From NCBI GenBank assembly GCA_903813345.2, contig CAIIXF020000007.1, forward strand, positions 33,820,538 through 33,884,537: DNA of 64,000 nt, in the 5' to 3' direction. A program made the translations under genes and the position numbers. This DNA is from Owenia fusiformis. Taxonomy: Eukaryota; Annelida; Polychaeta; Sabellida; Oweniidae. The notes below the pieces were generated by a model that was not told where the DNA came from, did no database searches, and saw only the letters and a program-made list of their open reading frames with translations. Of this stretch, positions 21,330-34,200 are shown in pieces; the stretch's first letter is position 1, and the number at the start of each line of letters is the position of its first letter.

Positions 21330-21936
21330 TACAGAGTGGGCCAAAAAACGCCACTTTTTTTCAAGACACTATAACGTTTTCATTTTACAACCTACATACA
21401 CCAAATTTTGCAGTTATAGAGCCAGGGGTCCTGAGTAATAAAATAATGTAACAAGTCCTTCAACTTGGATTGTAAAAGAGGAGTTCAATTGGTCCGCCAC
21501 CCTCTTTGGTTATTGCCTTAAGTCTTAGTTGCCATGCTAATATAGCAGTATCAATGAAATGTTGACTAAGTTTCTTTCAACCTGTCTTAATTGACAGCTT
21601 TGGTTGAGCAATTTTTGAGTTTGAGTGCCTTTATACCATCATTTGGAGTCCTTCTCGTATCCTATACTCACTGGGGTTTGCATCAGGACTACTAGCTCTG
21701 TGGTTATTAGGTTGTATCAGTTCAGGTACATTATGGAAATTCTGTTCATTTCTCATGGCACACAACATGTTTAGGTGAGACGGTGGTGACATATTTTATT
21801 CAAGTAAAAGTGTAAAATTCATAATCCATGGCTAGATTGCATCTTCAAGTTTAATTTGGTATGCAAATTACGATTTTGGATCAAAAATTAAAGTAATAGC
21901 ATTTTGAAAAAGTGGTTTTTTAGCCCACCCTGTGTA
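21330..21936. mobile_element. TA-bounded Tc1/mariner-type element
   Basis: Termini tacagagtgggccaaaaaac and the complement of ttttttagcccaccctgtgta, with further similarity inwards. No transposase signature was recognised. Confidence 0.7.
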
Positions 21937-22073
21937 AAGCGTGTGCAATTGAACACTTAACTGACTTCACTATATGTGTGCAGTATGCAGTGTCTGTCCC
22001 CTGACTGAAATTCTCCCATCTGTAGTAACACCTATTTTTCTCTATCCACAGAACACAAAGTTATTTTGATTCA

Positions 22074-22079
22074 TTTATT
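22074..22079 (-). terminator. Probable polyadenylation signal of METTL2
   Basis: AATAAA on the minus strand, 54 nt past the METTL2 stop codon. It is in a plausible place, but AT-rich DNA gives such hexamers by chance. Confidence 0.5.
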
Positions 22080-22132
22080 TTCATTCCTTCTATGTAAAAC
22101 CAACTAAAATGTCAGTTCTCCACTACATTAAA

Positions 22133-22275
22133 TCATGTGAGTGGTTTCCTATATTTACACTGGACCCAGACTCTGTACATCTTTATCTGTCGACCCCGGT
22201 TCACCTGAAGTCGCCTGTCAATCAAATTTTGTTCCTCTACTAATCCTGCCTTTGTGAACAAATCCCTCAGTTCTT
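22133..22275 (-). CDS. METTL2: METTL2 exon 8 (C-terminus and stop)
   Basis: 143 nt entering in phase 1 after ttcag. It encodes [39 protein letters not shown] and ends CKYRKPLT-stop. The 'R-L-Q-V-N-R' and 'M-Y-R-V-W-x-Q' strings are characteristic of the METTL2 C-terminus. Confidence 0.95.
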
Positions 22276-25200
22276 CTGAAATAAATTTAATGTCAGTTTA
22301 GATAATTGAATATTTCAGACATTAAAATAGAATCCCATATAAGGGCAATAATACATACATAAGGTAAAAGGATTTTTACACCATCAAAGCCTTTATCAAG
22401 TCATTAAACAGCATGCCATGTTTCAAGATTAGATAGCTCATTTCCTTTTTCAGTTATAGCAAAATATGTAAGATAACACACATAAAAATGGAAGCTTACT
22501 AGCCAAACTGTCATATGAAAGAAGTTGCTGTTTTCTTGTGATATCTAGGATGACTGTTGATGAGGGGACGGCTTACTCACTTCGAGAGCCATGTTAGATT
22601 TTGAACAACCTCTATCCTGAGACATCTTTTGGGAAAGTTTCTCACTTGATTGAATTTTGCTTTTAGTATTTACCTTGAGTGAAGAAATAGACCCTTGTGC
22701 CATCTCCTCGAACATAGAAATTATCAGATAGACATTTACCTGTAAATAAATTTTGATTTTATGCAGGGAATAGAAACGCTTCCAGTATTTTCGTCCGGTA
22801 CAACCATTTTTGATCGAGAGAGAGGTAGGTGTACTTTTAATTGGTAGCCTGTGATCCTTTTACAGTGTTTCATTACTTAGCAACAGGCCCTTTTCGTTGT
22901 ACAAGTTATATAATAACTTAAGTTATCACTGTTTGGCATTGGGCAGGGTTTACAACGACAAATGTTCAGGATATTGTATACTATTCTAGTACTATTACAG
23001 TACTTAAATGTACAGGGATTCCTCAAGGTTTTTTTAATATTCGTGTATGGCATTGTAACAACATTTTAAAAAATACAAATTTAACAGAACTGCATGTAAA
23101 TAAGTGTATCTAGTGGAAACCCAAGGTAAAATTATGTTCTGCATACTGTAGCTATATAATATAGATTTTCTTGCGTCCAGTACATTTTCATTGCGTCCAG
23201 CATTTTTTCGAATTTCTGAAATTTCGTCATTACTCTACTATCAATCACTCCAAAGTTAAATTTGCTGACTGGATGGTGTATTTTTGTTCCAGACACAAGA
23301 AAATGGCATATATTGTCAATGAAAGGGTAAAGATGGCTGTCATTTTATAAGAACTGGATGTTCCAAAATATACTGGGAATCTGATGAGCCTGTTGCTAAG
23401 TAATGAAACACTGTAAAACGATCACAGACTACCAATTAAAAGTACACCTACCTCTCTCTCGATCAAAAATGGAGGTCTGCGTCAAGTATTTCTGGTTGTA
23501 ACGGACAAAATTACTAGACGCCTTTCCATCCTGTTATGAGGACAACCAAAATAATACAAGATGGAACAACTTCTACATCTTCTAATCTTGCTATAGATGT
23601 TACTTCTGAAGCTTGAACCATGAATTTGAAGGATCTTTAGCAATATGTCCCTTCTCAAATCAAGCAATGAATAATTCTAACTTTTAATTCTTTTATTAAT
23701 AAAAGAAAACATTTATTAAACTGATTTTAATATGCAGTCAGTGAGGATTAGTGAAGATTAAAAAAGATTTACCATTTTTGAAGCGAAGTTGAGCCATGTC
23801 ATATCTGCCGTAATCCCTGAACATGATTTTTCCCCCAGGCTTCAGGTGTCTTGCTAGTCTATTCATAGCTTCTTGCATCCTTCAGGACATCAACAGCAAA
23901 AGAAGATTAAAACAAGACACATAGTGATAAATATTGCACTTTGAAGAGCAAAATGGTCAACATGTATTTTTCCCAATATGCTCAAAACCTAACTTGATAA
24001 CAGCAATGCCAAAGCGTAGCTAATCCTATCAAACAGTCATTATTGCCATTTTTACAAAATCCTTCTTCTACTTTTAGCAAAATGGTCGCTTACTAGCCAA
24101 ATTGTCATAATAAAATGTAACAACTGTAACATACTTCTAAGTCGGTAAGTAAATTAACTTTTTTGACCTTTCAAAGGTCACTGAAGGTCAAATCTCAAAT
24201 TCAAGGTCAGATTTGAACTCCTGAGAACTTTTAGATAACTTTTTTAAATTGTGTCAGTTTGAAGCAGGTTGAAAAATTCAAAAGGGCAACCATGTAATTA
24301 AGCCAGAATACCTAAAACCTAATCAGATATTGGTCTGCTCTTACATCTGTACAAATTTTAAGTTGAACAGATAGGTGGCTTTCCTAGGATTTTGATGATG
24401 GAAAAAATTCAAAATGGCAGCCAAGTAATTAACAGAGCATGCCCTAAAACTAATAAGAGCTGCTCTTGCACCTGTAAATATTTCAAGTTGGACAGGTTCA
24501 CAGTTTTCCTGAAATATTGATGACAAGAATTGATCTGTGGTCTCAAACTTTGAGAAATTAGAAAACATTATTTGTGACCTAGTATGATGACCTTGAACTT
24601 CTACCTCAAAAAGTTCACTTTTTCAGATCTCAGTAGGTCTTTTGACATACCCAGATGTGATAAGGTAGTTGAAAGCTCCACCACCAGGTGGCTTATTCAA
24701 GGAGGCGGTGTTCCTCGAATTTTGATGACAAGATGTGATTTATGTTTTTCAATTTTTCTGTACTTGAAGGAGCTAGGTCGTGTCAGAAACAATTTTTCAA
24801 TATCATGACAAACCATGTCACAATTAATAGGTTTTATATATCTATTCTGATAACATATGTATACATATTTCAGTCACCTATCCTATTGTTTGATTTTATC
24901 ATGGGCTTTCAAATTATTAATCCATGTCATTTTATGGGTGGGAACACACATTTTTTCTTACTCACGAGACTACTAGAATTCTACGCGACAATCTGCAAAA
25001 TTCTACAAAAAATGGAAATTCTGCAAACCAAAATGTGAAATTCTGTAAAAATTCTGCATTTTATCAAAATAAATCTGCCATATTTGTTTCAATGTTTTTT
25101 CAACATTGAAATAAAGTTTTTAGTTTACTAGACTAAGTCTGTTGGCCAGGAGCAATAGAAAATGAGTATCTAGTCTTCACATATTTTGTAATTTACATTA

Positions 25201-28200
25201 GATGTTCCTCACAAAGTAAACTCAAAAAAATAAAATAAAACGTTTTCTGTTTAAATTGCTAAAAAGGTGAGCTACAAATGATACTTTCTCAAAGCATGAA
25301 TTCAGCGAAAACCAACAGAAATTCAATGTTCTGCAAATTTTTGCAAAACTAAAAATTTTGCATTTTTTCTGCTGCGGTGCAGAGAAAAGGAATTCTATTA
25401 GCCCTGCTTGATCAGTGCAATGTGCAGAGTGCAGACCAAGAAATACATGATTGCAGGTGAATGCTAAAGAGATGTTATATGTGGCTTACTTATGTGGGTG
25501 AGTAGCTGACAGCACAAAGATCATGACAATTACATCCAGACTATTCTCAGGGAATGGTAGAGGGGCTGACATGTCTGTGATGTCACAATAGAAAGCATGA
25601 CACCTCTCTGGATCGTAATCTGCATGCTCCTAAAATAAATACATTTTATGTTTGCATGTTTTCTTTGTAACACTGTGATATACAATTTACAATCTTATAA
25701 TAGCACAAACAGACTTCCCTACATGGGCTTCCCAACAGTTACAGTTACTAAGATATTTCTGTTAAAGTCACTTTCAAGCACTTATAGAGAAAAATAAGAG
25801 ATTTCAAACCGTTAGTCTCAAGAAAATAGTCCCACCTTTCTATAAAGGTTAAGGTGCCAAAACACTGATCCATGAGTATACATCATTTTGAACATTAAAA
25901 TCGAAATAGAAGATTTTTGAGCCTTGCATTTTAAACTTGCCATGACAGGAAACTGATTCTTAAAATGAAAACTGGCTGAAGCATAATTAATTCTTAATTT
26001 GGCTAAGAATACTTACTCATTTTAAATTCATTTTAGTACAGTGATTCAACATTTTTCTAAGATTATTTATATATTTAAAAAATTACTCCGGAATACCATA
26101 AGCTAATGCAGTAGAGGTTAGCGAGCTTGTCTTTTAATACTTTTACTCTGACAAAGCAGGTAAGAATCCCTCTGCAAAGTCATTTGTTTTAATTTTTTCC
26201 TCATTATTGAACCACAATACATTTCTTCATCTCTTTTTAATAAGATAAAATGATTCTGCTTTTGTATGATCATGTCGTGAAACTACATGACCAAACTTAC
26301 CTTCACAATATCAATTGCAGTGTTGGAGAAATCACAACAATATACAAACACACCAGGATCACTGCAAGAAGGCAAAATGTTACCATCAAGTTAGTTAATG
26401 CAAATGGTTACACAAGGCATTAACATGACAAAATGTCACCACCTAGTTGCTCACAATATTATTAACTCAATCTTAAGTTAGATTTGAATTTCTGAAAACT
26501 TGTAATGATTTCAAAAACATATTGGTCAATTTGAAGCAAGTTGAAAGAATACCTTTTTTACCCTGAGAAGTTCATTGAAGGTAAAATCTCAAATCTAAAG
26601 TCAGATTTGAACTTGTAAGAACTTGTAGATGATTTTGAAAAAAAATTGGACAATTTGAAGCAAATTGAAAAAATACCTTTTTGACCTTGAGATGGTCAAT
26701 GAAGGTCAAATATTTTTTTGACCTTGAGAATGTCATTGAAGGTCAAATCTATAGTCAGATTTGAACTTTTGAGAACTTCTAGATGATTTTGAAAAAAAAA
26801 TTGGTCAATTTGAAGCAAGTTAAAAAATACCTTTTTGACCTTGAAAAGGTCACTGAAGGTCAAATCTTCAATATAAAGTCAGATTTGAACTTCTGAAAAC
26901 TTGTAGATAATTTTGGAAAAAACTGAAGTCAGTCTTAACAGTACTTGTTAAGTTATTGGAAGTTTTAAGAATTTGTTACGGACACCAACCGCCGATCGCC
27001 AACAAACGTCAAAATGGAGACCACCAAAATATGTCACCACATTTTGGTGGTGGCATAAAAAGTGTAACACAAATAACAATACGAGTATTTACAGAACCAA
27101 ATCTTGGACATCCTAAACAGTCACAGAAAAATGTTAAAGGTCATAACATGTCTGTGTTCACAATAAAAATTTCAGGTCCATGTGAACACTACTTAAATTA
27201 TTGCAAATGGCTACAAAATGTTACAAGCCCACTTTTTTGTTGCCACGGTAACAGATATTGGCAGAAATATGTTGGAACTCATAACATGTTCAGTGTTCAC
27301 ATTTAACATTTGAAGGCAATCTAAACTTGTTAAGTAATTGGACTTTTATAGACAGCGAATACCGTCCACAAAAAAGTTGGAGACAATAACAATATGTCAC
27401 CACTTCTGATGGTGATGTTAAAATTGGAAAACTTATTAACAATGTCAAATGAATAATTAATTACAAGGCCGTAGGGAGAGGGGGTTCGAAGGGTTCATGT
27501 GAACCCCCCAAAATCTTGCCTAAAAAATTCGAATCCACCTATTCCGGCAAATATGCGAACCCCCCAAATTAAATTTTGCAGTATTTCAGTAATTTATTGT
27601 TTTTTTGATTAAGATATTCGAGGTATTAAGCAAATACAGAAAAACAATCTATTTTGACTGGATGGGCGATTATAGGTTTGCACTTTGCATTTTAAGCCTG
27701 AAATACTGTTCTAACACATCAAAAGGAATTCAAGTATAAACTTTTTATTGGGATATAAGGTCAAAATTGTCCCTAATTTATGATATAAATTTTGAACATG
27801 TGAAAGTTCAGTGATGCAATGCACATGATGCACCAAAGTTCTGAATGCTAAAAACTCTAATTCTGGTCAGGAGTCACTTTCAAAATTGTTAGTCTTCATT
27901 AGAACTCACATTTTTGCTATTTTTGCCTCTTATTTATTTGAAGAGTACATTGTGCAAATAATGGAAAATAGACGATTGAATTACAAAACCTATGATTGAA
28001 TTAAATTGGGCAGTTTTTGTCTGATAATGATTAAATTAAAAGGGGTTATAACAGGCCTTTCTTGAAAAAAGTTCTAGATTTTTGTCCATAAATGTTCCAA
28101 ATGAACGAAATTGGTCAAAAATTGGGATATTTCACTTATGATTTTGTTTTGCAATTGTTTGGCAAATGGCAAGGCAAAGGTAAAACTTTAGATTCCAGCA

Positions 28201-31200
28201 AACTGGCAAAATAATAAAATGGACCACAATTAAGTAAATTTGGCATAATTTAAGCAAAGGAGTGGTATTGCTATGGTGAACTTTTTGAACATGCATTTCT
28301 CTTTAACCAGTCATCAAAACATTCTGAAAATTTTACACATCGTCAATTTAATGGTCATCTTTTGGATGGTAACATTATAATTTGAAATATACATATACAT
28401 GTTTACTTTTCTCTACATTGTTTTAGAAAACACATCAGACACTTCTTTTGTTCCTGGTATCAAATGTTTGGATTGAGATGAAACATCTATCCAAATCTCA
28501 TCGGAACAAAACGACATAAACACAATGTGTGATTGTACAAAGGAAAATATGGTTGATTTCAAAAAAGTATCTCCTTCATGAAATAAAAGGTTTTTCTTAA
28601 TTTTTATCTATTTTGGGCATTTTGTTTTAAGTTTTTGCATACTATTTGTTAAATCAACCAAAATTTCCTTTGTATAACTATAATATTGAGAGGTCTAAGA
28701 AAATGTTGTGTATGCTATTTTGTTCCAACAAGGTTCGGAAAGACATTTTATTTCATTCTCAAGAATTTGTAGAAAGGCACAAAAAACAATTGGACTAAAA
28801 AATGTTAACAAAAACAGTTATATAAAATGTATATAAATAATTTTTGCATTAAATTGTTGCCAATCAGTCAACATTACATAAAGGACCATGTTTTTTACAG
28901 AATGTTTTCAATAATTGGTTTAAGAGAAAAACAAATTCAGTTCACCATATCGATACCTATCCTTTGGCAAAATTTAAGCAAATTAGGGAGAGATTTAGCA
29001 AAGGAAGAGGCTCGATAGAGAGAGCTTTTTAGATGGGTACAACTTTTTTATTATTTCGATGATCAATATAAAATTGTAACACAATTTAGGAGATGAGGTG
29101 AATTTTCATATTCTAAAATATTATTTCTGAATCATCAAAATGGATTTTTCTACAACCTTTTTGGCGAATCGATGAACTCGTTTTTCAGGTTTAACCCTTT
29201 CTTTGTGGTTAAATATAATGCCCTTTATATAATTATAGAAATAAAATATTTTGTTTCTAGGTCTCTAATTATCTAAAGTTTTACATAATGTGGACACATA
29301 TTTGTTGAACTGATCAGAAATATTTCTTTTCCCCATTCATCAATTTTTCCATGTTAAAGTATAGGGGGGCTGAGATCCCCGGGAATTCCTGAGGTTTGAC
29401 CCATTATGTTATGGTTTTGAACCGATGATAAGTTTATAGAGGGAAATGCTGTTCCATCGAATTATTTGATTTTGACTGAAATTAACGCATTACGTTATTC
29501 ACACTGGGAGCTACAAAATATTGGGTTACGGATTTATTAAAACGTACCTTTATCTCGCATTCTCGGTTTACCTGCGTATCATGATTTATGATCATGATTT
29601 ATCGTTTATGCTTTGCTCACATAAGTTCAGATTCACCTTATGGGTGCCTACCGATTACGGTATTTTTCAACTGCCAACCGATCACCGGCAGACGTTGCGC
29701 CGGGAGAATTTTCACAATCAAAATGTAAATTACATTATAAAATATGTATCTAATGAAGAAAAGGATGTCCAGATGGGTGCTGTTCGGCAATTGTAAGATT
29801 ATAGTGTTGCTTGTAATATCATAAGTTGAAGAAAATTGGGTTCTTGGAATACATGTTCGTTAATGTTTTGATTTTGATTGTATATATTTATAATTCATAT
29901 GTAATATACGATTGACTGTACTTTGAAGAGAAAACAAGTATTTTACCAATTAATAGAACAATTCAAAAGCTCTAGCGAAGTAACCTCTTTAGTTTATATT
30001 CGCCAAAACGTAAAACGATAGAAAATCATATATTTTTGAAACATCGCTTATTGGAACCATTTCACTTGTCGACTAACTTGCGGTAAGTTAGTTGTACATG
30101 AACTGGGCAGGTCGTAATATCCCTTATGACCGAAATAATCAGTTACGATCCGTAGTATAATTAACAAATCCAGTGCCACGGAATAAATAACTTGAAAGTG
30201 GTGATAAGCCATTTAGGACTACTTAGATTATTCATTTATTTTATTTTTCTAGTTTATTGACGGCCATTTATGTTTGTTAAACATTTTCATCATATAAATA
30301 TGTATCAAAATGTTTTGGTCTGCAATATTTCTTATTTAATAAATATTTTTCAAGCAAATGGAAATTGTTATCATAATTCCATCTGAAACAATGGAACAAT
30401 CATATAAATATGAAATACAGGCATTTCACAGATAAAGTATAGTTAGCGTTGCTGCAGAAATAGGATTAAAATTCCAAGCGGGGCTATTGTAATACATATT
30501 ATTGAAAAGGGAAATCTTAGACTGGCTGAAACTTATGTCCAAAAGATATATGAAGAATTGCCCCTAATTGAAATTGCAGCATTTTAAGAACTTACCAGGG
30601 TTTATCTATTCAAAACTAGCTACAGTTCATAAGATGCGAGGCATTTATAAAATAGTGAATCAATATTAACAACGAAAGCATATCTATACAAGGATGGATA
30701 AAAACATTAATGCCTGGTGTAAACGGGTAGGAGGTTCTATCAATTATGGTCCTACTCTCCATTGATTTATATGGTGACCTAAACTCTTTCCCTCATTATC
30801 TTATACGCAATCTGGGCCAATAAGGGCCGTTAAGAAAGGGGACCATAATCCCTGGGGGACCATCATTTCTTTCACACCTGGTCACATTTGCTCAGATTTA
30901 TCGGCCGGCGTGGGGCCGATTGAGTATCCTGCTGACAATTGCATTCAGTTTTGAACAGAATATTTAATCTGTCGGCCGCCGGGCAATGAATCCGAGCAAA
31001 TGTGGGATAACCAATTAACGAATATCTACAGACTGCTCATCTCTTGTATAATGGTACTGTATATGTCTATGAATTCCGTCTAAAAGAAGACGTTCTCTAA
31101 AACTTTCTAATGGAATACATGTATAGGACTAGAAACACAATGCAAATTCACGTTTATGCAATATAATTTCTTTTTTATTAAATTCAATCTTACAACACTT

Positions 31201-34200
31201 TATGGAGCTGTTACGTTAGACCACGTGGACTCACCGTTCGCTACAGTATGGATACGTTTTGCAGATGGCAGGGCTAGACATGGACATACGGTTGGCTAAT
31301 AATCAAATAGTTTTAAAGCAGGATATTCCGAACGGTGAGCCCACACGGCCTAGTGCAATAGCCACTCATTACATTTCGATACTCATAACATCCTTCTGTT
31401 TCAACCGAAACTTGCTTTGATTTTATTAGGCATATTCTGTGATCTGAACACATCAGATGGGATGTGTTATAACTGTCAATAAGTGTGATAGTTATCATAT
31501 ACCTTAATGTCAATCCATTACATAATAGGCATTGTATTCAACCACATATAAATTAGCAAAGGCACAGATGCACAGTTTTAGTACAGGAGAAGAAATAAGA
31601 TGTCATGATTTATCAGGACTCATTAGCTATTTACCATACTCTATATGTTAACATTATTATTGTATTTTGTTTCAATTCAAAAATTGAATTCAATTAATTT
31701 TAGTTGTACAATGATCACTGGTGATCCGCTCGATTACGCTGGTTACCGAAACGGTTCGTTTTGGTAACAATATGTCGGACATCGAAGGTACGATTTTTCT
31801 TTTTCCTTATTTCACGCGTTGAAGGCAGAATACCAACGACGTTTTTTGTCACAAACGTGTATCAGCATCATATGTTTTAGAAAATGTACATGTTTGCGAA
31901 AAAATAGCTCAGAAGACAACAGAATCGTCGATTTAATTCCTCACTTAAGTGCAGATCTTAACTGTTTTTCGAAAAACCGTTTATGTAACTTAAGTGAGAA
32001 ATTAAATCGACGATTCTGTTGTCTTCTGAACTATTTGTTCGCAAATATGTACATTTTCTTAAACATATGATACTGATACACGTTTGTGTTAAAAATGTCG
32101 TCGGAATTCTGCCTACAACGTGTGAAATAAGGAAAAAAGTAAAATCGTACCTTCGATGTTCCGACATTTTGTTACCAAAACGAAACGAATCGTTTTGGTA
32201 ACCAGCGTAATCGAGTGGATCACCAGTGATGGTTATCCCCGAACAATAACTCAACTGAGTCTACATTCAGCGCTTTATCGTATTCTATATGTGTTATTTT
32301 TAGTACCATCGTAAGTACATCTGTGAAGCCCCGTTGTGTAGCCTAACGTAGCTACTTGTACAATGGTAACTTTGTGAGTGTCTGTAAATGCCATGATGCA
32401 ATATAAAACACTGTAAAAATCTGATAATTATTTTTGATTACTATGACAAGTAAAAGATTTATAACACTAACCTAATGCATAGTTTTACACATCTACATGC
32501 ACACATTCTACTCGAATGTTACTATTTGAGATAATTCTTTTCGAAGCGATCGTACAGTCTTCATACATTGGAAGAATCACAATTGAGCATTGTTTTTTTA
32601 TGATTATAATAAATATAAATATGATAAGGTTAATGGCATATCAAAATTCTTGTTGGAGTGGTCAAAATCATATACTCTCGATAAACATTGATAAACGATT
32701 TTTATTCATTATCCATGGAAGACAAAATATGGCATATCTACACCCTGATGTGGTGTTAAATTCATGTAGGCATATTATGTACATCTATATTTATGTTGAT
32801 GTGAAATATAAAGTTATGATATTGGTCAACATGCAAAAAATGAACAAAAAATATTATTCGAAGCGTATTTCGAAAGTTTTGATGACGACATTTTGTTTTT
32901 CGATTTTGACCAATCAAAAACATATGTCATCTCAATAGGGGTTTACATGTTCATGTTCTCTACCTGGGAATGAGAGCCCATAGTTCAATTTTTGAACTAG
33001 TCTGAAGAGACCTACATGCAAAGTTCATAGAAAAAAGAAAATTCACAAATATGAATACAGTTTGATTATAAGTCTATTGGAATTTTCATCGTGTTGATTT
33101 TAAAGTCTATTACAGAAGTTACTGTTATGTTTACCACACTGGTACCAGTTAGTGGTATGTTGAATGGTACGAGTTGTTGAGTTTCACCTTCACCCAGATC
33201 ATGCAGAATATCAACACGGCGTTCCTTGTAGAAAGTAGTTCTTGGTTTGTCTTACATATGATAGATAGTAAGATATGATAGGCAATATTCTCCTTTGACA
33301 AGATGTGACTGACACAGTTTTGTGTTGGAGTGTAGCAATATGCGGTGCAATCATACCATATCTAACATCACATAACATGCTCATCCCCGTGCTCATCACA
33401 GAAAGATGTCAACACGTATACCTCTCCATTAAATAATTCTTTTTTATATGCAGTATCTCGACCCGATCCTATCTGAAATATAAGAAATATATATAATCAA
33501 GTTACTTGTTGTATTTCCCATAACTTATATAAACATCCATGACCAATATTCCCATTCTATTGATATTGTTATCGTCTCGGGGTACCATAAATCGAAACAA
33601 GTAAATCCAAAATCGCAAGAAAAGATAAAGCTTGAAACAGGAACTACATGTTTCAAGACAGCTTGCAAATCCTATGGTTTTTCACATGATGAAATGGAAG
33701 AGCTAAAACTTATTCAAACATACTAGTTAATTAGTTCTAGTAATTCATCTAGTTTGTCATTATTTATTACATTAAATATGTCTAAAGCATCGAAAAGTAA
33801 TGTTTTCACCGCATGAAAGTAAAGTTGATCGATTTGTCGTACATGTAGATCGAGAGAATTGTGTGAAATCAACCGGGCTTTCTTGTGTCATCTGGGCTTT
33901 GTTCAGAATTAGTGAAACTTGAAACATAGAAGCAAGAAAAGAAATGTACGGTTTCTGTTATTTTGCTAAAATATAGGTTTCATCGCTCTTATTTGAGGCA
34001 ATGCCATGCCACATGGCAGTTGTTAATCTTATTCTTTCTTTCTTTCTTTCAATAACAAGCCACTTAAATGTCATGTCAAACTCTGTTTATTTCGTATTAT
34101 CTTCAGTAATTGTTTAACCACTCTTCATGTTTCATAAGCTAATTCCACTCATATTGTCATGCCAAACACTGTTTATTTCATTTATCTACAAGTTGTCTAT

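Noticed and set aside
29521-29796. 91-codon frame starting with TTG
   Set aside because: No ATG, no similarity recognised, antisense inside the METTL2 intron.
32516-32938. 140-codon plus-strand open frame
   Set aside because: AT-rich chance composition (Ile, Lys, Asn, Tyr, Met), antisense within a METTL2 intron, no recognisable domain or splice structure.
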